A stretch of DNA of 64,000 nucleotides from Chitinophaga pinensis (GTDB lineage Bacteria > Bacteroidota > Bacteroidia > Chitinophagales > CAMDFR01). Each line of letters starts with the position of its first letter. The stretch's first letter is position 1. The translations under genes and the position numbers were made by a program. Shown here piece by piece: positions 55,001 to 63,985 of the stretch. The notes beneath the pieces were generated by a model. That model saw only the letters and a list, made by a program, of their open reading frames with translations. It was not told the DNA's origin and did no database searches. The DNA is taken from positions 32,001-96,000 of the forward strand of contig CAMBZT010000001.1 of assembly GCA_945872405.1 (NCBI GenBank). Reading direction: 5' to 3'.

Positions 55001-55161
55001 ACAATAAAGAAAGTATTGTTGCAGATTTGATAGATCACAACGAACGTACGTTTGGTGTAATTGAGGAAATTCACACATTACCAAATGTGATGTACCTAAC
55101 AAAAATTAGAAACAAAACTGCAATCGACGAATTTAATTTTACAGAATCCTTATTTGATTAA
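52087..55161 (+). CDS. actB: Alternative complex III subunit B, iron-sulfur protein
   Basis: ActB is a large periplasmic subunit. The 1024 residues have a Tat-like segment RRDFLKMLGFSLSAAALASC with a lipobox Cys, a molybdopterin-oxidoreductase-like domain about 70-750 (cofactor-free in known ActB), and an iron-sulfur domain about 765-1000. Its cysteine groups are CTGCNACVVAC, CQHCDNAPCENVC, CIGTRYCANNC and the CSMC...CQNAC group, for three 4Fe-4S and one 3Fe-4S cluster in known complexes. A TTG at 52078 is in frame, but the ATG at 52087 is preferred. It follows actA by 34 bases. Confidence 0.94.
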   Translation: MKETKIWKGLPGFENQIEEQANSNEFADSSVPALGGITESISTETNTGRRDFLKMLGFSLSAAALASCKMPIKKSIPYIFKPEDITPGMANYYASSYVDGGDYISVLVKTREGRPIMIEGNKQSSLTNGGTSSQAIASLLNLYNTARFAGPKKGGADISWASLDTDISSQLQNISTASGRIVILTGTIISPTTKAAIAGFKLKYPTAEHIQYDAISYDGILSANEKTFGLRAIPNYRFDQAELIVSVAADFLGTWISPLEYTAAYTAKRQVDPKNPTMSRHIQIESMFTLAGSNADKRIPVSVTEESQAVITLYNLIANKAGVASVENAGFSNKEIDSVANELWNARGKSMLLCGLNDANVQILVNGINNMLGNYNATILWDRPSYQKQGNDTAVANLVANMSGVKAILMAECNPVYSLANGVKFGAALKNTLSVYLGERRNETSENCKYIAPTHSWLESWNDAEPKAGIIGTTQPSISPLFDTRQYGESILKWSGNNDSYYDFMHAYWVSTILPSQTKYATITTLWDNTIQDGEIICNAPTIAVTPNFTTMSEASAKVKSTSGKKGNFQLKLYEKVSIGNGLSTDNPWLQEVPDPLSKVTWENYLVTGISDEKYFHNPDHKKFKVAEVTVGVNKFKLPVYCMPGIPEGVFAMSYGYGRTITANEEFQRGYNAYQLLGTDLSNITVTLTGEEVPLACTQIHHLLTHQGLGGMKTRHIIKETTLAEYKKNKESGNVIGEEVPRKAWIEEHLTTLYPGHTYNGHHWKMVIDLNSCTGCNACVVACNAENNVPVVGRDQVIRSREMHWLRIDKYYTGDENNPQVTFQPMMCQHCDNAPCENVCPVAATNHSTEGINQMAYNRCIGTRYCANNCPYKVRRFNWYDYAGNDSFDKKYYTNNYTDSLGMQEPLVRMVLNPDVTVRSRGVIEKCSMCTQRIQAGKLEAKKVGEPLKDGAIRTACQNACPANAIQFGDYNNKESIVADLIDHNERTFGVIEEIHTLPNVMYLTKIRNKTAIDEFNFTESLFD

Positions 55162-55183
55162 TAAACTTTTTTAATTTAAGAAT

Positions 55184-56665
55184 ATGAGTGTTTACGAATC
55201 ACCATTACGAGAAGCATTAATCCTCGGTGACGATAAAAATTATTCAAAAATCACCGATGATATAGTTAGAAATACTGAAGGCAAACCTCCTTTAAGATGG
55301 TGGATTGCTTTTGTGATTGCTTCAGCGACCGCTTTGTTTGGCGTTTTTTGCTTGGCATGGACAGTTTGGTATGGTATTGGCGTTTGGGGACTGAATAAAA
55401 CAGTAGATTGGGCATGGGATATCACAAACTTTGTATGGTGGATTGGTATTGGACATGCGGGAACTTTAATTTCAGCAGTGCTTTTGCTTTTTCGTCAAAA
55501 GTGGAGAACTGGTATTAATAGAGCTGCTGAGGCTATGACAATCTTTGCGGTAATTTGTGCCGGTTTATTTCCTATATTTCACATGGGTAGAGTATGGATG
55601 GCATTTTTTATCTTCCCTTATCCAAATACAAGAGGTCCTTTATGGGTTAACTTTACCTCTCCACTTCTTTGGGACGTTTTTGCAATCTCAACTTATTTTA
55701 CAGTGTCACTTTTATTTTGGTATTCTGGTCTTATGCCAGATTTTGCAACAATTAGAGATAGGGCAAAAACAGCGCGACGTAAAATGATATATAATGTGCT
55801 GAGCTTTGGCTGGATGGGTACTGCAAAACAATGGCAAAGATTTGAGTCCCTTTCATTGGTTTTAGCTGGACTGTCAACACCATTGGTACTTTCTGTACAT
55901 ACCATAGTTTCCTTTGACTTCGCAACTTCTGTTATACCAGGATGGCATACAACTATTTTTCCACCTTACTTTGTTGCAGGAGCTATTTTTTCAGGATTTG
56001 CTATGGTTCAAACATTGATGCTAATTACTAGAAAGTTGTTTAGTCTTGAAGATTATATCACAACTGCTCATCTAGAATCTATGAATAAGGTTATTGTCCT
56101 AACCGGATCTATTGTAGGAGTTGCCTATATTACTGAGTTAGTTATTGCATGGTACTCCGGATATTTATATGAGCAATATGCTTTCTATAATAGAGCACTG
56201 GGACCTTATAAATGGGCTTATATCTCGATGATGACTTGTAACGTGTTATCTCCACAGGTTTTTTGGTTTAAGAAAATTCGAACTAGTGTATTTTGGTCAT
56301 TTGTGCTTTCAATTTTCGTAAACGTCGGAATGTGGTTTGAAAGATTCGTAATCATCGTGACTTCATTACATCGTGACTTCCTCCCTTCATCATGGAATTA
56401 TTTTACACCAACATGGGTAGATATGGGAATATATGTGGGTACTATAGGGATATTCTTCACTTTATTTTTATTATTCGCGAGAACTTTCCCAGTGATAGCA
56501 ATAGCAGAGGTAAAAGCAATTTTTAGATCATCATCAGAAGTTTCAAGAGCTCAGATGTCTGCACCTTTAGATTTCTCGGACGCACATCACGCTGATGATC
56601 ATGGACATGCTGCTGGTGGAGCACATGCAAGCATTCAGCATAATAAAAATTTTAACGAACAATAG
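55184..56665 (+). CDS. actC: Alternative complex III subunit C, NrfD-like quinol-binding membrane protein
   Basis: A 493-residue protein with about ten membrane helices between residues 40 and 450, the NrfD/PsrC fold that binds quinol and is thought to move protons. Family-typical segments are FVWWIGIGHAGTLISAVLLL and HTIVSFDFATSVIPGWHTTI. The C-terminal 25 residues are His-rich (DAHHADDHGHAAGGAHA), with no known function. It starts 22 bases after actB. Fully consistent with ActC. Confidence 0.93.
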   Translation: MSVYESPLREALILGDDKNYSKITDDIVRNTEGKPPLRWWIAFVIASATALFGVFCLAWTVWYGIGVWGLNKTVDWAWDITNFVWWIGIGHAGTLISAVLLLFRQKWRTGINRAAEAMTIFAVICAGLFPIFHMGRVWMAFFIFPYPNTRGPLWVNFTSPLLWDVFAISTYFTVSLLFWYSGLMPDFATIRDRAKTARRKMIYNVLSFGWMGTAKQWQRFESLSLVLAGLSTPLVLSVHTIVSFDFATSVIPGWHTTIFPPYFVAGAIFSGFAMVQTLMLITRKLFSLEDYITTAHLESMNKVIVLTGSIVGVAYITELVIAWYSGYLYEQYAFYNRALGPYKWAYISMMTCNVLSPQVFWFKKIRTSVFWSFVLSIFVNVGMWFERFVIIVTSLHRDFLPSSWNYFTPTWVDMGIYVGTIGIFFTLFLLFARTFPVIAIAEVKAIFRSSSEVSRAQMSAPLDFSDAHHADDHGHAAGGAHASIQHNKNFNEQ

Positions 56666-56677
56666 AATATAATAAAT

Positions 56678-57241
56678 ATGTCAGCATCATCATTAGATTA
56701 TAATAAGTTTGTAGTTGGCCTTTATGACCATGAGGCAACCTTGCTGAAAGCAATTAAGAAAATTCGCTCCAATGGAGTTGAAATTCATGATGCTTTATCT
56801 CCTTTTCCTGTTCATGGAATAGATCCATTACTTGGTTTAAAGGAGTCTAGGATTCATACAGCTGGTTTTTTCTTCGGTATGACTGGAACTACAGTGGGAT
56901 TAAGTTTGATAACATTCATTGCAAAGTTTAATTACCCAATGATTGTTGGCGGAAAACCTTATTGGGCAATTCCATCATATATACCTGTTATATTTGAGAT
57001 GACAGTTCTTTATGCAGCAGTAGGAATGGTTTTAACTTATTTGATTCGGAATAAATTATGGCCGGGTCGTGTACCTAGAATTTTTGACAAAAGAACAACA
57101 GATCATTTATTCGCTTTGACTTTTGCAATAGATGAAAAAAGTGAGGCAGATATCAATAAGATTAAGTCCTTATTAAACGATACTGGAGCGATAGAAGTAA
57201 ATACAAAGGAATTTCACGATACTGATGAACCATTAAGCTAA
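56678..57241 (+). CDS. actD: Alternative complex III subunit D
   Basis: A 187-residue protein of the DUF3341 family. The N-terminal part is soluble (KFVVGLYDHEATLLKAIKKI, a ferredoxin-like fold) and is followed by two membrane helices at about 65-87 and 105-128. ActD stabilises the complex at the ActC/ActF side and carries no cofactor. It lies 12 bases after actC. Confidence 0.9.
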   Translation: MSASSLDYNKFVVGLYDHEATLLKAIKKIRSNGVEIHDALSPFPVHGIDPLLGLKESRIHTAGFFFGMTGTTVGLSLITFIAKFNYPMIVGGKPYWAIPSYIPVIFEMTVLYAAVGMVLTYLIRNKLWPGRVPRIFDKRTTDHLFALTFAIDEKSEADINKIKSLLNDTGAIEVNTKEFHDTDEPLS

Positions 57242-57250
57242 ACTTATAGT

Positions 57251-57994
57251 ATGAAAGAGAAATATTTTTATATAGTAGGAGTCTTCACAACAATCTTGTT
57301 GATAGTTTTCCTTATTATGCCAAAAGACAAAAGAAGTCCGGGTTGGGATTATATGCCTGATATGAGATATTCTAAAGCCTATGAGACCTTTTCAAGTGTA
57401 GATTTTTTCTATCAAAAAGAGAATGGTAAATTTGATACCATGTCTTCACGTCTCCCAGTTTTGGGAACAATACCAAGAGGATATATACCAGAAAGTATTG
57501 AGAATAAAACGGACGAAGGTTTTTTAAGGTCTTTTTGTTTTAAAAATGAACATCAAGGCTACAATCAGGATTCTGCTTTTCAGAAAAAATATATCGAGGC
57601 TGGAGAAGTATTGAAAAATCCTTTCAAACCTTCAGACGATATTCTTGCAGAAGGAAAGGAACTTTATGTGATTAACTGTCAAGTATGTCATGGTACGAAA
57701 GGTGGAGGTAATGGTCAAATCGTTGAATTACCAGATGGTTCTGATGGTCCCTATACTGCTCGTCCACCTGCGTATGAAACAAGACTTCCAACTATAAAAG
57801 ACGGTCAAATGTTTTTCTCTATTTCATTTGGTAAAAATACGATGGGAGGATATGCTCCAATGTTGACACCAACTGAAAGATGGAAAGTTATACTATACAT
57901 AAAAGATTTGGCAGGATTAAAAGAAGGAGCTAGCAGCATAGCTTCAGACACAGCAGCAAAAAAGGATATTGTCGCAGCGGTAGTAAAACCATAA
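57251..57994 (+). CDS. actE: Alternative complex III subunit E, monohaem cytochrome c
   Basis: A 247-residue membrane-anchored cytochrome c. One N-terminal helix (YFYIVGVFTTILLIVFLIM) is followed by a cytochrome c domain with CQVCH at 143-147 and the axial Met candidate in NTMGGYAPML. It passes electrons to the oxidase or to another cytochrome. The C-terminal 25 residues are Ala/Lys-rich. The gene lies 9 bases after actD. Confidence 0.92.
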   Translation: MKEKYFYIVGVFTTILLIVFLIMPKDKRSPGWDYMPDMRYSKAYETFSSVDFFYQKENGKFDTMSSRLPVLGTIPRGYIPESIENKTDEGFLRSFCFKNEHQGYNQDSAFQKKYIEAGEVLKNPFKPSDDILAEGKELYVINCQVCHGTKGGGNGQIVELPDGSDGPYTARPPAYETRLPTIKDGQMFFSISFGKNTMGGYAPMLTPTERWKVILYIKDLAGLKEGASSIASDTAAKKDIVAAVVKP

Positions 57995-58020
57995 ATAAAT
58001 AATATTAATATTTTTTAATA

Positions 58021-59400
58021 ATGACAGAGCATTTTAAATTATCAGACAGAGCCAGAAACGTTTTTTTTGGAATGATTGCACTGGGTGTAGTTGGGATGAT
58101 ACTTACATTCTTTTTATATCCCGAAAATCATCATAGTCGATTTTGGTCGAACCTATTGTTGAACACCTATATGTTTACTGGCATTAGTTTAGTTGGTTTG
58201 TTTTTTGTAGCTGGTCATCAACAAGGTTGGGGTGGATGGATTACCGCCTTAAAGAGAGTTCCTGAGGCTATCGCTTCATTCATTTATGTGATTACTTTTT
58301 TTGGAGTGTTAATTATCATCGGTACATATTTAGATTGGCACAATTTATATGCGCATTGGAGTCAACATCAAGACGATCCTGCTATCAAGGGCAAGTCAGC
58401 TTTATTAAACAAAAACACATGGTCTGCTATTAATTTAATTTTTTATGGCCTTTGGGTGCTTTTGATTTTTTGGTATAGAAAAACTTCTCAAGATGAAGAT
58501 AATGGAACAGTTTATGCATTAAATTTAAGAAAACTAAGAAAGATTGCAGCTATATTTTTGGTTGTGTTTGGAGTTTCTGAGTCTATTTTTTCTTGGACAT
58601 TTGTAATGTCAATTGACCCGCATTGGTATTCTACATTGTTTGGTTGGTATAACTTCGCTAGCTACACTTGTGCTGGAATTGCATTTATGGTCTTAATTGT
58701 ACTATACCTAAAAAGCAGAGGCTATCTTAAATTGGTAAACGAGAATCATTTACATGATTTAGGAACTTTTATGTTTGGGTTTACAGTATTTTGGATGTAC
58801 CTATGGTTTTCTCAATTTATGTTGCAGTGGTATGCAAACGTTCCAGAAGATACTATTTTTTGGACAAAAAGATGGAATGTGGGATGGTTTAAATTCTGGT
58901 TCTATGCGGTACTAATACTAAACTTTCTAATTCCATTTTTGTTCTTGTTAGGTAGAGGAGCAAAGAGAAGAAACGGACGAATGGTGTTGATGGCTCTAGT
59001 TATTATTTGTGGTCACTATATGGATTTTTATAATCTTATCATGTACGAACCTAATGCTCTTGAACATGAACATAAGATGCATGAAGAAAAGAAAGAAGGA
59101 ATGCTAAAAAAAGAAGGAGCTGTTTTGTATGCTAATGCTGAACACGGTACTAGCGATTCTAAAGTGGAGGAAAAGAAGGAAGGTAGTACTGAGCATAAAG
59201 CCGTTGGTGAAGAACATAAAGTTGGAGCGCACGAGGAACATGCAGCCACCCATCATGCTGGACTTGGATTCCCAGAAATTACTATGTTTATTGGATTTAT
59301 TGGAATGTTCTTATTTTGGGTATTTTCTACATTAGGCAAAGGTTCCTTAGTACCAAAGAATGATGCTTATTTGAAGGAAAGCATGAATCACCACATTTAA
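58021..59400 (+). CDS. actF: Alternative complex III subunit F, NrfD-like membrane protein
   Basis: A 459-residue protein with about ten helices (residues 15-345 and 415-440), the second NrfD-like half of complex III, pseudo-symmetric to ActC. Conserved aromatic segments include IFSWTFVMSIDPHWYSTLFG and FMLQWYANVPEDTIFWTKRW. Between the last two helices, about 345-415, lies a Glu/Lys/His-rich loop (EHEHKMHEEKKEG and EEHKVGAHEEHAATHH) that is probably disordered and outside the core. The gene lies 26 bases after actE. Confidence 0.92.
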   Translation: MTEHFKLSDRARNVFFGMIALGVVGMILTFFLYPENHHSRFWSNLLLNTYMFTGISLVGLFFVAGHQQGWGGWITALKRVPEAIASFIYVITFFGVLIIIGTYLDWHNLYAHWSQHQDDPAIKGKSALLNKNTWSAINLIFYGLWVLLIFWYRKTSQDEDNGTVYALNLRKLRKIAAIFLVVFGVSESIFSWTFVMSIDPHWYSTLFGWYNFASYTCAGIAFMVLIVLYLKSRGYLKLVNENHLHDLGTFMFGFTVFWMYLWFSQFMLQWYANVPEDTIFWTKRWNVGWFKFWFYAVLILNFLIPFLFLLGRGAKRRNGRMVLMALVIICGHYMDFYNLIMYEPNALEHEHKMHEEKKEGMLKKEGAVLYANAEHGTSDSKVEEKKEGSTEHKAVGEEHKVGAHEEHAATHHAGLGFPEITMFIGFIGMFLFWVFSTLGKGSLVPKNDAYLKESMNHHI

Positions 59401-59413
59401 AAAATAGATAACT

Positions 59414-60589
59414 ATGACAACTATATTAGGACTTATTATTATTGTATGTATACTTCTTGTTATTTTTTACGTTGCAAGAACGGTAGAGCTTACAAAAGAA
59501 TTGAAAGGAGAAGCAGATGATACCGAGTCGGCTAGCAATGCTCAAGGATATTTGATGTTCGGTTTTCTGATTGCTTTTTTTATTGGTATAGCTTGGAGTT
59601 CTGTTCATTTCCTACCAATGATGTTACCAGCTCCATCTTCAGTTCATGGCATAGAAATTGAGAAATTATTTAATATGACCTTGTTTTTTACAGGTATCGT
59701 ATTCGTAGTTACTCATATTGTTCTATTCTGGTTCGTGTTTAGATACAGAGAGAAGAAAGGGGCTAAGGCGTATTATTTTTCGCATAGTAACATGCTTGAA
59801 CTATTATGGACAGCAATTCCTGCTGTTGTAATGTTGGTGTTAGTGGTAAAAGGATTAGTCACTTGGCTGAGTATATTCCCAGATACAAAGACACTAGCCA
59901 AAGATACAATGGTCATCGAAGTAACTGCACAACAGTTTAAATGGAATATACGTTATCCTGGTGTTGATAAAGATTTTGGGTCTAGGAAAATTGATACAGC
60001 ACATATTGGCATTGCAACTCCTGATTTTTGGTGGAAAAATGAATTGGGAATTGATTGGTCAGACAAAGCAAGTCACGATGATTTTTTTGCTGATACATTA
60101 TATTTGGTAAAGAATAAACCAGTACTAATGAAGTTAGGTGCATTGGACGTTTTGCATAGTTTTTATCTTCCACATTTTAGAGTTAAAATGGATTGTGTAC
60201 CGGGTGTGCCCACTACATTTTATTTCATACCAAATGAAACTACAGTTGAGAAACGAAAATTATTGAGTCAGTTGCCTGAATGGCAAAAAATAAATCCATT
60301 AACTGGTTTACAACGCTATGCGACTTTCAACTTTGAATTAGCATGTGCAGAGCTTTGCGGAAGGTCACACTATACCATGCAGAAGTATGTAGTGGTGGTA
60401 GAACAAGCAGAGTATGATGAATGGGTGAAAGCGCATATTCCAATTTACGTTGGAATTGAAAAGGCAAAGAATGCTGCTTCAGCAAAGCTTAATGGCACTG
60501 AAATGAACATATCAAATGATTCTACAATGGTAATTGTTGATTCTATGACTAAATCAAGAACAGATTCAAAAGAGGTAGCAGTAATATAA
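59414..60589 (+). CDS. coxB: Cytochrome c oxidase subunit II
   Basis: A 391-residue subunit. Helices at about 3-20, 46-66 and 93-113 anchor it, and one more hydrophobic segment is at about 135-155. The periplasmic cupredoxin domain has the CuA ligands in LHSFYLPHFRVKMDCVPG and CAELCGRSHYTMQKYVVV (Cys, Glu, Cys, His, Met all present). Unlike many caa3 oxidases it has no C-terminal cytochrome c domain, so electrons come from the alternative complex III. An insert of about 50 residues stands between the helices and the CuA residues. Confidence 0.93.
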   Translation: MTTILGLIIIVCILLVIFYVARTVELTKELKGEADDTESASNAQGYLMFGFLIAFFIGIAWSSVHFLPMMLPAPSSVHGIEIEKLFNMTLFFTGIVFVVTHIVLFWFVFRYREKKGAKAYYFSHSNMLELLWTAIPAVVMLVLVVKGLVTWLSIFPDTKTLAKDTMVIEVTAQQFKWNIRYPGVDKDFGSRKIDTAHIGIATPDFWWKNELGIDWSDKASHDDFFADTLYLVKNKPVLMKLGALDVLHSFYLPHFRVKMDCVPGVPTTFYFIPNETTVEKRKLLSQLPEWQKINPLTGLQRYATFNFELACAELCGRSHYTMQKYVVVVEQAEYDEWVKAHIPIYVGIEKAKNAASAKLNGTEMNISNDSTMVIVDSMTKSRTDSKEVAVI

Positions 60590-60642
60590 TAAAAATTTTC
60601 AAAAAGGGATTTTCCAACATATAAATTAATTCACAGTTAATT

Positions 60643-62442
60643 ATGGCAACAGAAGAAGTAGTAAACCTACACGCAGAAGCCCATCATGATGCACATGATG
60701 AACATCATGCAGAGACATTCTTAACAAAATATATATTTAGTCAGGATCATAAAATGATTGCTAAGCAGTTTTTATACACTGGTATGTTTTGGGCGATTGT
60801 TGGTGCGTTTTTATCTTTATTGTTTCGTCTACAGTTAGGATGGCCAGACACAGCTTTTCCTTTCTTAGAAACTATTTTAGGTAAATGGGCAGAAGGAGGT
60901 AAGATTAGTAATGATTTTTATTATGCATTGGTTACCATGCATGGTACTATCTTAGTTTTTTTCGTTCTCACAGCTGGCTTAAGCGGAACTTTTAGCAATT
61001 TGCTCATTCCTTATCAGGTTGGCGCAAGAGACATGGCTTCAGGATTTATAAATATGCTTTCCTACTGGTTTTTCGTTAGTTCAGGGGTTGTGATGTTCTG
61101 TTCTTTCTTTGTGCACACTGGTCCAGCTTCTGGAGGATGGACAGCTTACCCTCCAATTAATGGTATGAGAGATATTGCTATCAATAAAGGTTCAGGATTA
61201 GGCTTAGATTTATGGATTATCAGTATGGCCCTCTTTATCGTTTCAGTTTTGTTGGGTGGCTTAAATTATGTGGCAACCATCTTAAATCTTAGAACAAAAG
61301 GGATGACAATGTGGAGAATGCCACTGACTATTTGGGCATTTCTTTTTACTGCTATATTAGGTATCTTATCGTTTCCTGCGTTACTTGCAGCGGTAGTATT
61401 AATGAGCTTTGATAGACTTGCAGGAACTAGCTTTTATCTTTCAGATATTGTTGTGAATGGCCAACTACTTTCCCATCATGGAGGTTCACCAATTTTGTTT
61501 CAACATCTTTTTTGGTTCTTAGGTCACCCAGAGGTATATATTATTATTGTACCAGCCTTTGGTTTGGTAAGTGAAGTATTATCTGTTCATGCAAGAAAGC
61601 CAATTTTTGGCTACAGAGCAATGGTCTTTTCTTTGATGGCAATTACAGTGCTTGCTTTCTTAGTTTGGGCGCATCATATGTTTGTTACTGGTATGAATCC
61701 TTTTGCTGGTTCTATATTTGTGTTGTTTACCTTAATTATTGCTGTACCTTCTGCCGTGAAAGTTTTCAATTGGATAACAACTATTTGGAGAGGTAACCTA
61801 AGACTTAACCCCGCCATGTTATTTGCAATTGGTTTTGTATCAATGTTTATTTCCGGTGGTTTGACAGGAATTTTCTTAGGTAACTCTGCTATTGATATAC
61901 CACTTCATGATACTTATTTTATTGTGGCTCACTTTCATATCGTAATGGGTGTGGCTGCATTCTTTGGTATGTTTGCCGGTGTTTATCATTGGTTTCCTAA
62001 AATGTTTGGTCGACATATGAATGACGCTATAGGTTATATACACTTCTATGGAACTTTGATTGGTGCTTATGCCATTTTCTTCCCAATGCACTTTATGACT
62101 GGAATTCCACGTCGTTATGCACGATTTGATAGTTTTGAATTTGCGAATAACTTTGCTGGGTTGAATAAGTTTATCAGTATAGTTGCGATGATTGTGTTTG
62201 TCTTACAATTAATGTTTGTTATAAATGTTGTATATAGTTCACTCAGAGGAAGAAGAATGAAGTCGATAAATCCATATGGTGCTACCACTTTGGAATGGAC
62301 AACTCCTGTTGAGCACTTTCATGGTAACTGGCCAGGCGAAATTCCAGAGGTGCATAGATGGCCATACGATTATGCAATTAATGGTAAAGAATACATAACA
62401 CAAATAACTCCTTTATCTGAAGATGAGGTGTCACATTCATAA
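60643..62442 (+). CDS. coxA: Cytochrome c oxidase subunit I
   Basis: The 599-residue catalytic subunit with twelve membrane helices. It holds the low-spin haem and the haem-copper centre: the first His in MHGTILVFFVLTAGLSGTFS, the cross-linked His-Tyr pair in FLGHPEVYIIIVPAFG, HHMF for CuB, and HDTYFIVAHFHIVMG for the haem ligands. The Glu of GHPEVY shows an A1-type proton path. The N-terminal 25 residues are His-rich (HAEAHHDAHDEHHAE). The gene lies 53 bases after coxB. Confidence 0.95.
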   Translation: MATEEVVNLHAEAHHDAHDEHHAETFLTKYIFSQDHKMIAKQFLYTGMFWAIVGAFLSLLFRLQLGWPDTAFPFLETILGKWAEGGKISNDFYYALVTMHGTILVFFVLTAGLSGTFSNLLIPYQVGARDMASGFINMLSYWFFVSSGVVMFCSFFVHTGPASGGWTAYPPINGMRDIAINKGSGLGLDLWIISMALFIVSVLLGGLNYVATILNLRTKGMTMWRMPLTIWAFLFTAILGILSFPALLAAVVLMSFDRLAGTSFYLSDIVVNGQLLSHHGGSPILFQHLFWFLGHPEVYIIIVPAFGLVSEVLSVHARKPIFGYRAMVFSLMAITVLAFLVWAHHMFVTGMNPFAGSIFVLFTLIIAVPSAVKVFNWITTIWRGNLRLNPAMLFAIGFVSMFISGGLTGIFLGNSAIDIPLHDTYFIVAHFHIVMGVAAFFGMFAGVYHWFPKMFGRHMNDAIGYIHFYGTLIGAYAIFFPMHFMTGIPRRYARFDSFEFANNFAGLNKFISIVAMIVFVLQLMFVINVVYSSLRGRRMKSINPYGATTLEWTTPVEHFHGNWPGEIPEVHRWPYDYAINGKEYITQITPLSEDEVSHS

Positions 62443-62459
62443 GAGTATTATTTAATTAA

Positions 62460-63359
62460 ATGCCAAATACAAAACACATTCAGTTAAACCTTCTGGATCT
62501 TGTCAGAAACAAGATGAAGGATTATTATATGTTGTTCAAAATTGGATTAAGTAACCTAGTTGTCTTCTCCGCAGTAATTGGCTATTTTGTTGGCGCAGCT
62601 CATTGGGATTTCTTCTCTGTGCTTATGATTATATTAAGTGGCTATATGATTACAGGAGCATCTAATGCAATCAACCAAATCATAGAAAAAGATATTGATA
62701 AATTGATGGATCGAACTGCGAATCGTCCCTTACCTACCGAAAGAATGCAATTGCTAGAAGCAATTTTGGTGACAGGTCTAGTTGCGGTGGGTGGCTTAGT
62801 CTTAATCACATTATATTTTAATCCAACAGCAGGCTTATTATCGGCTATTTCGTTGATTAGTTATGCTTTTATTTACACCCCTTTAAAAAGAATCAATTCT
62901 ATAGCCGTATTTGTAGGTGCTATTCCAGGTGCTTTGCCACCTATTATTGGTTATGTAGCAGCAAATAATGGTCATATTAATCAATTTGCTATTTTGATAT
63001 TTATGATTCAATTTATTTGGCAGTTTCCACATTTTTGGGCTATAGCTTGGTTAAAATTTGATGATTATAAAAAGGCGGGAATAATGCTTTTGCCGAGTAA
63101 AGAAGGGAAAAATCGATACACTGCTATGATGAATATTATCTACGTTATAGCATTAATATTTGCGGGATTTTTACCTTATGTATTTGGTTATGTAGGCATC
63201 AATGGAACCATTATTCTGACTATTAGTGGATTATTCTTTTTGGTACCCGCTGTTAGACTATATCTTACCCAAGATGATAAGGATGCAAAGAAACTTATGT
63301 TTGCTTCCTTCTTTTATTTACCAATAAGTTTATTTGTGCTTTTATTTGATAAAATTTAA
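62460..63359 (+). CDS. ctaB: Protohaem IX farnesyltransferase
   Basis: A 299-residue UbiA-family prenyltransferase with eight to nine helices that makes haem O, the precursor of haem A for the oxidase. The two Asp-rich sites are NQIIEKDIDKLMDRTANRPL and WLKFDDYKKAGIMLLP. The opening 20 residues are polar and precede the first helix. It lies 17 bases after coxA in the same operon. Confidence 0.94.
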   Translation: MPNTKHIQLNLLDLVRNKMKDYYMLFKIGLSNLVVFSAVIGYFVGAAHWDFFSVLMIILSGYMITGASNAINQIIEKDIDKLMDRTANRPLPTERMQLLEAILVTGLVAVGGLVLITLYFNPTAGLLSAISLISYAFIYTPLKRINSIAVFVGAIPGALPPIIGYVAANNGHINQFAILIFMIQFIWQFPHFWAIAWLKFDDYKKAGIMLLPSKEGKNRYTAMMNIIYVIALIFAGFLPYVFGYVGINGTIILTISGLFFLVPAVRLYLTQDDKDAKKLMFASFFYLPISLFVLLFDKI

Positions 63360-63364
63360 TAATT

Positions 63365-63976
63365 ATGGCAGTAACATTGGAACAAAGACAACAAACGACC
63401 GACACAATAGGAATGCATCCTAAAAAATTTATGATGTTATTGGGTATGGTTTCCATGTGCATGTTGTTTGCAGCACTAACCAGCGCATTGATTGTAAAAA
63501 AGGCAGACACTACCTCATGGAAGAACTTTGTATTACCCTCAAGTTTTCTTTATAGTACGGCAGTTGTTGTGCTTAGTAGCATTTTCTTACAAATTTCTTA
63601 TGTTTTATACAAAAAAAACAATAAGTCGTATAAATTGATGATGCTTGTTACATTGCTTACTGCTGCTGTATTTTGTTTCTTGCAGTATAGTGGCTGGATG
63701 CAACTGACAAAAATTGGTGCACCACTTTCAGGTAATGTATCAGGCTCTTTTGTATACCTAGTGACAGGCTTCCATGTTGCGCATTTACTGGGCGGTATGG
63801 TGGTGCTTCTTATAACAACGCTTGTGCATATTCTTAGACCAAAACCAATCAACAAAAAGGGTGAGTTATTAGCCCTTGAATCAAAAATTAATTTTGAGGT
63901 ATTGCTCATTTTTTGGCACTTTTTGGGTGCATTATGGATTTATCTTTATGTATTTTTGTTTATAATTTATAATTAA
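63365..63976 (+). CDS. coxC: Cytochrome c oxidase subunit III
   Basis: A 203-residue membrane protein with five helices: about 20-40, 57-77, 88-108, 126-152 and 178-200. VTGFHVAHLLGGMVVLLITT and VLLIFWHFLGALWIYLYVFL are the typical C-terminal segments of subunit III. Short subunit III proteins of this size occur where two such genes are present in tandem. The gene is 5 bases after ctaB. Confidence 0.9.
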   Translation: MAVTLEQRQQTTDTIGMHPKKFMMLLGMVSMCMLFAALTSALIVKKADTTSWKNFVLPSSFLYSTAVVVLSSIFLQISYVLYKKNNKSYKLMMLVTLLTAAVFCFLQYSGWMQLTKIGAPLSGNVSGSFVYLVTGFHVAHLLGGMVVLLITTLVHILRPKPINKKGELLALESKINFEVLLIFWHFLGALWIYLYVFLFIIYN

Positions 63977-63985
63977 TATATTCTT

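Noticed and set aside
60643-62442. Assigning the oxidase as cbb3 or A2-type caa3
   Set aside because: Subunit I has GHPEVY with the Glu of the A1 type, and CuA-containing subunit II is present without a cytochrome c domain.
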